Source: Ferruginibacter sp. (GTDB taxonomy: Bacteria; Bacteroidota; Bacteroidia; Chitinophagales; Chitinophagaceae). Taken from it: DNA of 64,000 nucleotides. The DNA lies in the NCBI GenBank assembly GCA_025963635.1, contig JAOQAK010000091.1, positions 51,769 through 115,768 on the forward strand, in the 5' to 3' direction. The notes under the pieces are model-generated. The model saw only the letters and a list, made by a program, of their open reading frames with translations, did no database searches and was not told the DNA's origin. Below are positions 50,748-58,474 of the stretch, one piece after another. The first letter of the stretch is position 1. Each line of letters starts with the position of its first letter. A program made the translations under genes and the position numbers.

Positions 50748-51215
50748 TTAGATTCTAAAATGAGCAAAAGCTTTATTGGCTTCAGCCATACGATGCGTAT
50801 CTTCTTTCTTTTTGAACGCTGCCCCTTCACCTTTACTTGCTGCTACGATTTCATTGGCCAATTTATCAGACATGCTGCGGCCGTTTCTGTCGCGGCTGTA
50901 TTTTACCATCCATTTGATGCTTAAAGATACTTTTCTATCGGTACGTACTTCCGCAGGAATCTGGAAAGTAGCACCGCCAATCCGGCGGCTACGCACTTCA
51001 ACACCCGGAGTGATATTACCTAAGGCTTTCTTCCATACTTCGTAACCGTTATCGCCGGTTATTTTAGATACTTTATCGATCGCATCATAGAAAATGATAT
51101 AAGCTCCACTTTTTTTACCAGCCCACATTAAATTGTTGACAAAACGGGTAACCAATTTGTCATTGAATTTTGGATCTGGTGCTAATGGTATTTTTTTAGG
51201 TTGTGTCTTGCGCAT
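50748..51215 (-). CDS. rpsG: 30S ribosomal protein S7
   Basis: 155 residues. RKTQPKKIPLAPDPKFNDKLVTRFVNNLMWAGKKSGAYIIFYDAIDKV starts the protein, and GGATFQIPAEVRTDRKVSLSIKWMVKYSRDRNGRSMSDKLANEI follows; KEDTHRMAEANKAFAHFRI ends it. S7 nucleates assembly of the 30S head. It follows rpsL by 52 bp, and a terminator comes next, so fusA is not part of this operon. Confidence 0.97.
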   Translation of the reverse strand: MRKTQPKKIPLAPDPKFNDKLVTRFVNNLMWAGKKSGAYIIFYDAIDKVSKITGDNGYEVWKKALGNITPGVEVRSRRIGGATFQIPAEVRTDRKVSLSIKWMVKYSRDRNGRSMSDKLANEIVAASKGEGAAFKKKEDTHRMAEANKAFAHFRI

Positions 51216-51267
51216 TGTTGTTTATTTATTATCGGTAAACGATAAACCTGATACTTGGTATATTAAA

Positions 51268-51648
51268 TTATTTTTTAGCTTTTTCTTTCTTGGTTCCGTA
51301 TTTACTACGGCTTTGTTTACGGTCCTTCACACCTGCAGTATCCAAACTACCACGAACGATATGATAACGTACACCTGGTAAATCCTTTACCCTGCCACCA
51401 CGGATCAAAACAATGGAGTGCTCCTGCAAATTGTGCCCTTCACCCGGAATATAGGCGATCACCTCAATTTTATTGGTTAAACGAACCTTCGCAACCTTAC
51501 GTAAAGCCGAGTTTGGTTTTTTAGGAGTGGTGGTATACACCCTTGTACATACACCACGACGTTGTGGGCAAGCATCTAAAGCTCTTGATTTGCTTTTAGC
51601 TCTGATTATTTCTCTTCCTTTTCTTACTAACTGTTGTATTGTAGGCAT
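51268..51648 (-). CDS. rpsL: 30S ribosomal protein S12
   Basis: 126 residues. MPTIQQLVRKGREIIRAKSKS, then GVCTRVYTTTPKKPNSALRKVAKVRLTN and IPGEGHNLQEHSIVLIRGGRVKDLPGVRYHIVRG are the conserved decoding-centre parts (Lys in TPKKPNS is the streptomycin-resistance site in many bacteria; it is wild-type in form here). C-terminus is basic. A TACCTTTG -7 element lies 26 nt upstream. Confidence 0.97.
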   Translation of the reverse strand: MPTIQQLVRKGREIIRAKSKSRALDACPQRRGVCTRVYTTTPKKPNSALRKVAKVRLTNKIEVIAYIPGEGHNLQEHSIVLIRGGRVKDLPGVRYHIVRGSLDTAGVKDRKQSRSKYGTKKEKAKK

Positions 51649-51673
51649 TTTTAACCCTTTATTTTTTGGACGG

Positions 51674-51681
51674 CAAAGGTA
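51674..51681 (-). promoter_or_regulatory. rpsL -7 element
   Basis: TACCTTTG on the minus strand, full match to TAnnTTTG, 25 nt before the rpsL ATG. The base at the usual -33 spacing reads TTTTC, so only the -7 is supported. Confidence 0.6.
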
Positions 51682-52001
51682 GCCATTCTGATGTAAAAAC
51701 GAAAATTAATAATTATTTTTTTTTGAAAAGCTGATATTAATACCGGATGCCAGGGGGAATCGGCTTAATAAACTTCAGAATTTGCCGCAAATTTGATAGG
51801 ATTGCATCACTTCACATGTTCTCAGTGGTACAGCATCTATTGCGTAAAACCCCATGATATAACGAAATCTTTCGATCTATTGATACCAACGTAAATATGG
51901 TAATTATTCAATTAACAGAGATGCTTATGAAAATCCATCAACACGTTGTTTTTGCCTGATCCCGGCTAATTATCAATGATTCATGTGACCAGTACATAAA
52001 A

Positions 52002-52024
52002 AAGGGACATTAAAATTGCCCCTT
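52002..52024 (-). terminator. ilvE terminator
   Basis: On the minus strand AAGGGGCA and TGTCCCTT pair (one G-U) around a seven-base loop, followed by a run of T residues. It lies 18 bp after the ilvE stop codon. Confidence 0.75.
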
Positions 52025-52042
52025 ATCAGTGATTTACTTTTG

Positions 52043-53107
52043 TTAAATCTTGTATAACCAACCGTGCACATCTGGTTCCAGTCCGTATTTGATGCCATCC
52101 ATACGACGTTTTACTTCAGGTGCAATGGTCCATTTTTCCACATCAAACTTCATAACATAATCCTTATACTTCAATTCCTTGATGGATGAGATAGTTGCAG
52201 CAGTACCAGTTCCAAAAACCTCCTTTAAATTTCCCACTTCGTATGCAGCCATGATTTCATCGATGCTTAATGCCCTTTCTTCTACCTGGTAACCCATATC
52301 TTTTAGCAATACAATGGTACTATCTCTTGTAACGCCTTCCAATATGGTACCTGTTTCCAAACCGGGTGTGATGGCGGTATTTCCAATGATAAAAAACACA
52401 TTCATGGTTCCACATTCCTGCACATATTTGTGTTCAAAAGCATCCATCCATAAAACCTGGTCGTATCCTTTTTTATGTGCCTCTGCGGAAGCCAGCAAAG
52501 ATCCTCCGTAATTACCCGCAGCCTTGGCAAAGCCATATCCTCCTTCCACTGCACGCACATATTTTTCTTCCACATAAATACGCATCGGGTGTGCATAGTA
52601 AGGTCCGGTGGGACTTAAAATGATCATGAACTTATACTTATCGCTTGGCCTCACGCCGATTGCCTCATCGCTGCTAAACATAAATGGGCGGATATATAAA
52701 GCGTGGTTATGGAATGGCGGAATCCAGTTGCTATCGATCTCAATCAATAAACGGAGCCCTTCCATAAAAATTTCTTCTGGCACCGCAGGCATTTGCATTC
52801 TTTCGGCGGAGATATTAAAGCGTCTAAAATTATCATATGGCCTGAAAACCGAGGCGTTGCCTGCCGCATCCTTATAAGCTTTGATCCCTTCAAAAATAGC
52901 CTGTCCATAATGCAATGCGGCTACGGAAGGATCGAGTTGCAATGGCTGGTACGGCAATATCTGCGGGGTTTTCCATTGTCCGTTTTCATAATCTACTTCT
53001 AACATATGATCTGAAAAATACTTTCCAAACTGAATGTTTTCCAAACTGAAATCATTTAATTTACTGTGCCCGGCTTTAATGATATTAAAATCTGCAACTC
53101 CTGTCAT
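52043..53107 (-). CDS. ilvE: Branched-chain amino acid aminotransferase
   Basis: 354 residues from MTGVADFNIIKAGHSKLNDF; the frame is open for 72 more codons upstream, but that part overlaps the divergent gene and has no homology. Class IV PLP aminotransferase: FSLENIQFGKYFSDHMLEVDYENG, LHYGQAIFEGIKAYK, RMQMPAVPEEIFMEGLRLLIEID, RPFMFSSDEAIGVRPSDKYKFMIILSPTGPYY, GNYGGSLLASAEAHKKGYDQVLWMDAFEHKYVQECGTMNVFFI (PLP lysine in the region AHKKGYDQVLW), and EVFGTGTAATISSI. It makes or degrades Leu, Ile and Val. Confidence 0.95.
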   Translation of the reverse strand: MTGVADFNIIKAGHSKLNDFSLENIQFGKYFSDHMLEVDYENGQWKTPQILPYQPLQLDPSVAALHYGQAIFEGIKAYKDAAGNASVFRPYDNFRRFNISAERMQMPAVPEEIFMEGLRLLIEIDSNWIPPFHNHALYIRPFMFSSDEAIGVRPSDKYKFMIILSPTGPYYAHPMRIYVEEKYVRAVEGGYGFAKAAGNYGGSLLASAEAHKKGYDQVLWMDAFEHKYVQECGTMNVFFIIGNTAITPGLETGTILEGVTRDSTIVLLKDMGYQVEERALSIDEIMAAYEVGNLKEVFGTGTAATISSIKELKYKDYVMKFDVEKWTIAPEVKRRMDGIKYGLEPDVHGWLYKI

Positions 53108-53159
53108 AATCCTTAATTTTACTGCAAAGAAACAAAAAACTACAGAGAAACGCCGTTTT

Positions 53160-53666
53160 ATGGGTTTAGAAAATATGCAACTTCCACCGTTTGTTTTACA
53201 GGAACTTTTTAAACATTCATTGATTGATATCAAAAATGAGGCAAAGCCAGCAACAAAGCCCGTTTCAAAAGAACTTCCTTTTTCTGTACTGGGCAATAAC
53301 CGCCGGCATATCCTGCTGATCATTGAAAACGATGAAAGTGTTTATTTACCAGACGACCAGTTGAACCTTTTACTAGGTATCTTATCAGCCTGCAGCTTAA
53401 CAATGGATGATGTTGCGATCTTAAACATTAAGAACAACAAATCCCTCACATATATAACGATTACAAAAGAACTGAAGCCTGAAAAATTATTTTTATTCGG
53501 GGTAAGTCCTCATCAAATTGAGCTACCGCTCGACTTTCCCAATTATCAAATTCAACGATATAATAACCAGGTATATTTAACAGCACCGCAATTGTCAGTT
53601 TACCAGGATAATAAACCTGAAAAAACCAAACTTTGGAACTGTCTGAAACAAATTTTTGATCTGTAA
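53160..53666 (+). CDS. Uncharacterised protein resembling DNA polymerase III psi (HolD)
   Basis: 168 residues from MGLENMQLPPFVLQELF; the frame extends 42 codons upstream into the divergent ilvE start. There is an N-terminal hydrophobic helix (PPFVLQELFKHSLI), a linker, then an alpha/beta domain: HILLIIENDES (strand), LPDDQLNLLLGILSACSLTMDDVAIL (helix), EKLFLFGVSPHQIELPLDF, and a closing TAPQLSVYQDNKPEKTKLWNCLKQIF. This layout, including the strand, the LxxIL helix and the A/SPxLxxLxxxNPxxxxxLW end, parallels E. coli HolD as I recall its sequence. HolD links the clamp loader to HolC. The match is by eye only and the gene may be an orphan. ilvE is divergent, rdgB is next downstream. Confidence 0.5.
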   Translation: MGLENMQLPPFVLQELFKHSLIDIKNEAKPATKPVSKELPFSVLGNNRRHILLIIENDESVYLPDDQLNLLLGILSACSLTMDDVAILNIKNNKSLTYITITKELKPEKLFLFGVSPHQIELPLDFPNYQIQRYNNQVYLTAPQLSVYQDNKPEKTKLWNCLKQIFDL

Positions 53667-53771
53667 ACCTGGTTAAGAAATATTGATGGCTGTTAATTTA
53701 TCTCCCATTTCACGTCAGTGGACTTACTGAGTACTTTTCACCTAAATACTTTAAAATTTCAAACCTGTTTT

Positions 53772-54353
53772 ATGGATACACTTATTTTCGCTACCAACAA
53801 CCAGCATAAAGTTGAAGAAGTAAGAGAAGTATTGGGGAAAAGGTTTGAAATTATTACGTTAAAAGAAGCGGGAATGGATATCGATATTCCTGAGCCATAT
53901 GACACGTTGGAGGCCAATGCATCCGAAAAATCCAAAACGATTTATGAGCTCACTCAAAAAAATTGTTTTAGTGAAGATACAGGCCTGGAAGTGTCTGCAT
54001 TGAACGGCGAGCCGGGAGTAAAAAGTGCACGCTATGCAGGGGAACCTCCGTCCTTTAAAGCCAATATAGAAAAATTACTTAGCAACATGGACGCTGCTCA
54101 AAACAGGGAAGCCAGGTTCAGAACAGTTATTTCTTTAATCATAGATAAAAAAGAATTTCAGTTCGAAGGAATATGTGAAGGTGAGATAATCTGCGAGGAA
54201 AGAGGACAAAGTGGATTTGGCTACGACCCGGTGTTTATACCAAAAGGGAGTACACTAACTTTTGCGGAAATGGATATGAAGCAAAAAAGCATCTTTAGCC
54301 ATCGCAAAAAAGCAATGGATAAATTGATCTCGTTTCTACGATCGGGTGAATAG
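53772..54353 (+). CDS. rdgB: Non-canonical purine NTP pyrophosphatase (RdgB/HAM1)
   Basis: 193 residues from MDTLIFATNNQHKVEEV; an in-frame ATG 18 codons upstream (53718) is not expected in this family. It hydrolyses dITP, XTP and similar aberrant purine nucleotides. Conserved: TLIFATNNQHKVEEVREVL, CFSEDTGLEVSALNGEPGVKSARYAGE (metal-binding D and substrate pocket), GRAGQSGFGYDPVF-like RGQSGFGYDPVFIP and SHRKKAMDKL. Length is typical. It starts about 105 bp after the HolD-like gene and is followed by a thioesterase gene 30 bp downstream. Confidence 0.93.
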   Translation: MDTLIFATNNQHKVEEVREVLGKRFEIITLKEAGMDIDIPEPYDTLEANASEKSKTIYELTQKNCFSEDTGLEVSALNGEPGVKSARYAGEPPSFKANIEKLLSNMDAAQNREARFRTVISLIIDKKEFQFEGICEGEIICEERGQSGFGYDPVFIPKGSTLTFAEMDMKQKSIFSHRKKAMDKLISFLRSGE

Positions 54354-54383
54354 TATTCCATATTCTTTATCAATACAATTATC

Positions 54384-54815
54384 ATGGAAAGGATAAAAAT
54401 TAACATCCCTGCATCCATTATCAGTGAAACAGAAATCGATGTTCGTATCAGTGATATCAATTATGGAAACCACGTGGGGAATGACGCATTTGTTTCAATG
54501 ATTCATGAGGCGCGGGTACAATGGCTGCAAAAAAATAATTTTACCGAATTGGATATTGCAGGTATTGGTTTGATCATGAGTGATATTGCATGTGAATTTA
54601 AAAATGAATCATTTTACGGCGATAAAATATTTATTGAGATGAGCGCAGCAGAAATTTCAAAAGTTAGTTTCAATTTATATTATCGTTTAACCACGGAAAG
54701 GGACGAAACTATTGTAGTATTGGCCAGGGCAAAAACCGGCATGGTGTGCTATGATTATAAAACCCATAAGATTGCTGCTGTTCCTGTTGAATTGATGAAG
54801 TTGTTAACCCTTTAA
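54384..54815 (+). CDS. Hotdog-fold thioesterase
   Basis: 143 residues. Single hotdog domain of the 4HBT/FadM-like type: ETEIDVRISDINYGNHVGNDAFVSMIHEARVQWL, with Asp/His in SDINYGNHVGND in the place of the catalytic base region, then DIACEFKNESFYGDKIFIEMSAAEISKVSFNLYYRL and VLARAKTGMVCYDYKTHKIAAVP. It hydrolyses acyl-CoA or an acyl-carrier thioester; substrate unknown. It follows rdgB by 30 bp and ends almost at the convergent aroE. Confidence 0.82.
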   Translation: MERIKINIPASIISETEIDVRISDINYGNHVGNDAFVSMIHEARVQWLQKNNFTELDIAGIGLIMSDIACEFKNESFYGDKIFIEMSAAEISKVSFNLYYRLTTERDETIVVLARAKTGMVCYDYKTHKIAAVPVELMKLLTL

Positions 54816-54816
54816 G

Positions 54817-55557
54817 CTAGTCACTGTTCCATATCTTCCAACTCGCTTCAGCCTGTATCAATAGCATGTCATAGCCATTTTGCAGAACTGCACCCATCTC
54901 TTCCCCCTTTTTTAAAAACAAGGTTTTGAGGGGTTTATAAACCAGGTCGTACAGGTAATGTTCGCTGGTTAGCAGGTGATAGGGGATTTCCGGGGCAGTA
55001 TGCTCGTTGGGCCACATCCCAACAGGAGTACAATTGATAATAATACTGTACCCTGCCATTATTTGAGGGTCAATATCATTGTAATGAATGAACGAACTAT
55101 TTAGCAGTGTATTCCTTGTTACTACTAAAAAATCAATACCACATTTATTGAGTACATACTGCACCGCTTTGGATGCCCCGCCAGTGCCGAGCACCAATGC
55201 CCTTTTGTGTGTAGGTTTTAAATGAGGGGTAAACGACTGTTCAAAGCCGATAATATCAGTGTTATATGCGATGAGCTTATTCCCCGCAATTTTTATGCTG
55301 TTGGTAGCTCCAATAGATTTTACTTCATCAGACAATTCATCAACAAATTGAAGCACTTGTTCTTTGTAGGGGATGGTAACGCCCAGCCCTTTTAATGAAG
55401 GATTGGCCTTTAATAAGGCTCCAAACTTATCTATTGATTCTATGGGGAAGCTTTCAAAAACACAATCAGGCAAGCCTTCCCGCTCAAATTTTTCCGTAAA
55501 ATATTGCTTTGAGAACGAATGTCCCAACGGGAAGCCTATCAGGCCATATAAATTCAT
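54817..55557 (-). CDS. aroE: Shikimate dehydrogenase
   Basis: 246 residues. NADPH-dependent reduction of 3-dehydroshikimate in aromatic amino acid synthesis. GLIGFPLGHSFSKQYFTEKF, LGLKGVTIPYKEQV-like LKGLGVTIPYKEQVLQFVDE, ATNSIK, NTDIIGF, the Rossmann loop VLGTGGASKAV and NCTPVGMWPN are present, together with a late DMLLIQAEASWKIW. Length suits the short Bacteroidota form. Its ATG overlaps the comA stop (TAATG), so the two are coupled; only the aromatic pathway role is secure. Confidence 0.94.
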   Translation of the reverse strand: MNLYGLIGFPLGHSFSKQYFTEKFEREGLPDCVFESFPIESIDKFGALLKANPSLKGLGVTIPYKEQVLQFVDELSDEVKSIGATNSIKIAGNKLIAYNTDIIGFEQSFTPHLKPTHKRALVLGTGGASKAVQYVLNKCGIDFLVVTRNTLLNSSFIHYNDIDPQIMAGYSIIINCTPVGMWPNEHTAPEIPYHLLTSEHYLYDLVYKPLKTLFLKKGEEMGAVLQNGYDMLLIQAEASWKIWNSD

Positions 55558-56327
55558 TATACCATTTCTTTATTGAGATATAATTCAAAGGTGTCGCCCC
55601 GTAAACCGATGCGCATTGTTTCCAAAGGAATTACCTCTGTTGGAGCAATATTCCCCAGGTTTACATTGCATCCAATCAATTCTAAAAAATAAAGCTGCTG
55701 GGCTTTTTGGGGAGCTTCCCACAATATTTTTTCTTCAGGTATCTGGGTTAAAATTTCCTGTACAAGCCCTTCTCTCACTTCACCGGTTCCGCGATAAATA
55801 CCCACATTGCCTGCCTCCCTTGCTTCGGCAATCACATACGTGGCTCCGGCTTCCAGTTCTGCCCGCATTAATTCTATCCATTTATAGGGGGGAATGATAT
55901 GCGCCGCATCTTTGCTTCCTACTTCGCTTAAAACAATGCCGTATTTCGTTAATTTTTCAATATAGCCACACTTTTCAGCATGTGGAATCGTAATAGATCC
56001 GTCACTCACCTCCATATAACTAACGCCAAATTCCTTACAAACGTTAATGTAATCTTCAAACTGGTTTCGAACTAAAAACGCCTCGAACAAGGTTCCACCG
56101 AAATAAACGGGAATATCGTAGGAGCGATAGACTTCCAATTTTTCCTTCAAATTTGGGGTAACATAGGCAGTTCCAAAGCCAAGTTTCACAACATCTACAT
56201 GAGGATGGGATACACTCATGAAATTTTTTGCTTCCTGCACACTTAAACCCTTATCCATTACCATCGTTATACCACGTTCGCGGGGTTTTATATTGCGCTC
56301 GGGTATCTGCGTTAAATTAAAATTCAT
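55557..56327 (-). CDS. comA: Phosphosulfolactate synthase (ComA family)
   Basis: 256 residues from MNFNLTQIPERNIKPRERG; the frame is open 22 codons further back. ComA adds sulfite to phosphoenolpyruvate to give (R)-phosphosulfolactate, the first step of coenzyme M synthesis in methanogens. The match to the archaeal enzyme is strong: RGITMVMDKGLS, VDVVKLGFGTA, YFGGTLFE, EVSDGSITI, SEVGSKDAAH, GATYVIAEAREAGN, WEAPQKAQQ, CNVNLGNI and ETMRIGLRGDTF. In a bacterium without coenzyme M it could supply sulfolactate or, after transamination, cysteate for sulfonolipids. That link is an inference. Coupled to aroE. Confidence 0.87.
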   Translation of the reverse strand: MNFNLTQIPERNIKPRERGITMVMDKGLSVQEAKNFMSVSHPHVDVVKLGFGTAYVTPNLKEKLEVYRSYDIPVYFGGTLFEAFLVRNQFEDYINVCKEFGVSYMEVSDGSITIPHAEKCGYIEKLTKYGIVLSEVGSKDAAHIIPPYKWIELMRAELEAGATYVIAEAREAGNVGIYRGTGEVREGLVQEILTQIPEEKILWEAPQKAQQLYFLELIGCNVNLGNIAPTEVIPLETMRIGLRGDTFELYLNKEMV

Positions 56328-56348
56328 TTCTTTTTTTTGATAATGGCG

Positions 56349-56356
56349 CAAAGATA
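56349..56356 (-). promoter_or_regulatory. comA-aroE -7 element
   Basis: TATCTTTG on the minus strand, full match to TAnnTTTG, 21 nt upstream of the comA ATG. Confidence 0.6.
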
Positions 56357-56408
56357 ACCATTGAACACTAAATGTAGATGGATGCAAAAGCAAAATTGGA
56401 AAAGCGGA

Positions 56409-57830
56409 TTAGATAGACTTGTTGCGTTTGAACCTTGCAATAATATCAACCACCAATTGACTCTGTAAAATAGAAGGATTTAACTCAATCAGTTTTTTAA
56501 CAAGGCGGGGGTTCTTATTCATACCCGCTTCCAGTTGCAGGATGGCTTCTTTTGATTTGCCAAGGGCGAGTAAAAAAGCGCTCTTATAAAAAATAAATAT
56601 AGGCTTTGTATTCGTAAGTACAAGTGCGTGTTCCACGTATTCAAGTCCTTCTTCAAAACACTTTGCATGATAAAGGCACTTTAGCAATTCTAACCAGCCA
56701 TTGCTGTTTTTAGGCCTTGTTCTCACAACATTGCCAAAGTATTGAACAGCCTCTTCAATTTTCCCCTGCTCCATATAACATTGCCCCATAGCAAGATTAT
56801 ATTCTGGCTGCATGCGATGGATTCTCATCGCTATCTGAAGGTTCTTAATCGCACTCTCCCAAACTCCTTCGTTCATATAAGTACAAGCGATCTTATAATA
56901 CAATTGAGCGTCGTCAACGTTAAGATGGGCGGCTTTCCGGTAATTAAATCTAGCCTGGGCATAGTTTTGCAGTTTATCATAACAATGACCGATTGCCTCG
57001 TAGATAACATCTTCAGGACGGGCAAGCTCCAATACTTTTTGCAAAACCTCAATAGCTTCCTTATACTTCCTTATGCGTAGATATGCATCTCCCAAATTTC
57101 GCCAGGCGTAGTCAAACTTTTCGTCAATAGCAACGGCGTACAGGTAAGCGTCAATAGCTTTTTCATACAATTTTATCCCCTGGTACGCAGCTGCGAGGTT
57201 AAACCAGGCCAATTCATTAAAAGGATACTCATCGATTATTTGTTGATGAAGCCTTATTCCTTCCTCGTTTCGCCCGGTAAAATCAGTCCAGAAACAAATT
57301 TTGTATAAAGCCTCCTCGTTATTTGGATCAAGTTCCAGAATTATCTTCAGGCAATCAAACACTTTGTCAAAATTCTCATAGTCATCATATACATCCGCAA
57401 GTTCAAACAGGAGCTCGATTTTCTCGTCGCCTTCAAAATAATTCAAAGCTGCTTCCAATACAGAGGCTGCCTTCCCTTGCTGATCCAATGCCAGGTAAGC
57501 GTCCGTTTTTAAAATATACAGATTTATATCGCTGCTATCCAATAGTTCTGCCTGTTCTAAAAAATACAGTGCTTCCTTGTATTTTTTACTTGCGATCAAT
57601 AAATCGCATTTTTTTATTAACAGGGAAGAAGAATATGGATATTGTTCGATTGCGTATTCTCCAGCCTCCAAAGCTTTGGCGAGTTCATTCTTTTCATCAA
57701 AGTAATCGATTATCTTCTCGAAGGAGTCTTCTTCGATAAAGGAGTGGCTTTTGCCGGATTTAAGATTATCGTACTGCTGCAATAATTCCTTTAAATCTTC
57801 CCGATCTTGGCGGTAAGGATATTTACTCAT
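56409..57830 (-). CDS. Tetratricopeptide repeat protein
   Basis: 473 residues from MSKYPYRQDREDLKELLQQY; an ATG 9 codons upstream is possible, but the promoter gives a short leader to this one. About ten TPR-type helix pairs cover residues 70-430, for example ALAAGEYAIEQYPY-like text, LELDPNNEEALYKICF, AWFNLAAAYQGIKLYEKAIDAYLYAV, AWRNLGDAYLRIRKYKEAIEVLQKV, AIGHCYDKLQNYAQARFNYRKAAHL and NLAMGQCYMEQGKIEEAVQYFGNVV. No signal peptide or membrane helix is seen, so it is cytoplasmic and probably a scaffold for protein interactions. It reads toward comA but is separated from it by its own stop and the comA promoter. Confidence 0.82.
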   Translation of the reverse strand: MSKYPYRQDREDLKELLQQYDNLKSGKSHSFIEEDSFEKIIDYFDEKNELAKALEAGEYAIEQYPYSSSLLIKKCDLLIASKKYKEALYFLEQAELLDSSDINLYILKTDAYLALDQQGKAASVLEAALNYFEGDEKIELLFELADVYDDYENFDKVFDCLKIILELDPNNEEALYKICFWTDFTGRNEEGIRLHQQIIDEYPFNELAWFNLAAAYQGIKLYEKAIDAYLYAVAIDEKFDYAWRNLGDAYLRIRKYKEAIEVLQKVLELARPEDVIYEAIGHCYDKLQNYAQARFNYRKAAHLNVDDAQLYYKIACTYMNEGVWESAIKNLQIAMRIHRMQPEYNLAMGQCYMEQGKIEEAVQYFGNVVRTRPKNSNGWLELLKCLYHAKCFEEGLEYVEHALVLTNTKPIFIFYKSAFLLALGKSKEAILQLEAGMNKNPRLVKKLIELNPSILQSQLVVDIIARFKRNKSI

Positions 57831-57846
57831 TGGCTTATAGGTTACT

Positions 57847-57876
57847 GTAAAGTACATAAATAAAATTAATTGACAA
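57847..57876 (-). promoter_or_regulatory. Promoter of the TPR gene
   Basis: On the minus strand TTG (57874-57876) is followed after exactly 19 nt by TACTTTAC (57847-57854), a -7 element with a final A-type change (TAnnTTTa). Start near 57842, 12 nt before the ATG. Confidence 0.6.
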
Positions 57877-57987
57877 TTAATTGTAACATTTTTTAAACTT
57901 ATACGTTAAATAAAAGTCAAAGTATTGGATGAGCGGCGACCGGATAAACAGAAAAAACATCTATATTTACAAAATAAACTTATTCCC

Positions 57988-58335
57988 ATGAACACATTCA
58001 CCAAAAAATTGCTTGCTGTTACCATACTTTTTAGTATCGTAGCTGAGGCATGGGCGGATAGAGGTATTGGAAAGAAAGGCAATAAAACAGTGTTAAATAT
58101 TACAGCTCCTTCTAATATAAGGAATTCAATCGCTTTTAACTTAAAATCGGGCTTGACTTATAAAGGGAGCTTGTTAAATACGGGTAAAAACCTGGGCAGT
58201 GCCATTGTCAATAACTCCATTATCACCTATCAAAAAGGAAATACTACCTATATTCTTCCTTACAAGAATAAGATCACTGTTACTGAAATAGGCCAGGGTT
58301 ACACAGGGATGAAAATAATTATCAGGAAGAAATAA
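57988..58335 (+). CDS. Small secreted protein, unknown function
   Basis: 115 residues from MNTFTKKLLAVTILFSIVAEAWA; the frame is open 21 codons further upstream. Residues 1-23 form a signal peptide ending AEAWA. The mature part is basic and beta-rich (GKKGNKTVLNITAPSNIRNSIAFNL, GLTYKGSLLNTGKNLGSAIV, NTTYILPYKNKITVTEIGQG) with no Cys and no catalytic motif. No family recognised. A terminator follows directly. Function not proposed. Confidence 0.7.
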   Translation: MNTFTKKLLAVTILFSIVAEAWADRGIGKKGNKTVLNITAPSNIRNSIAFNLKSGLTYKGSLLNTGKNLGSAIVNNSIITYQKGNTTYILPYKNKITVTEIGQGYTGMKIIIRKK

Positions 58336-58354
58336 ACGATAAATCTTTAAAGTT

Positions 58355-58385
58355 AAAAACCCTTGCTTGATAAGTAAGGGTTTTT
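58355..58385 (+). terminator. Terminator after the small secreted protein gene
   Basis: AAAAACCCTT and AAGGGTTTTT pair perfectly around an 11-base loop, with the T-run being part of the stem. It works for plus-strand transcripts and possibly for the convergent gene. Confidence 0.85.
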
Positions 58386-58474
58386 AGTGTCGGTATCGTC
58401 TGTCAGAATTGTGGCATCAAGTTTCTTCTTAAACTGGCTTTAAAAGTTTACTTGCTGAAGCCCTTACCGGACAA

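Larger units (their letters stand above)
51649..52042. other. Intergenic region, no gene seen
   Basis: 394 bp between same-strand genes. It contains the rpsL -7 element at its left end and the ilvE terminator at its right end. The rest has no ORF with a recognisable domain and no repeat. Confidence 0.6.

Noticed and set aside
52043..53323. Longer ilvE starting at 53323
   Set aside because: The extra part overlaps the divergent gene on the other strand and does not look like the family; the ATG at 53107 is used.
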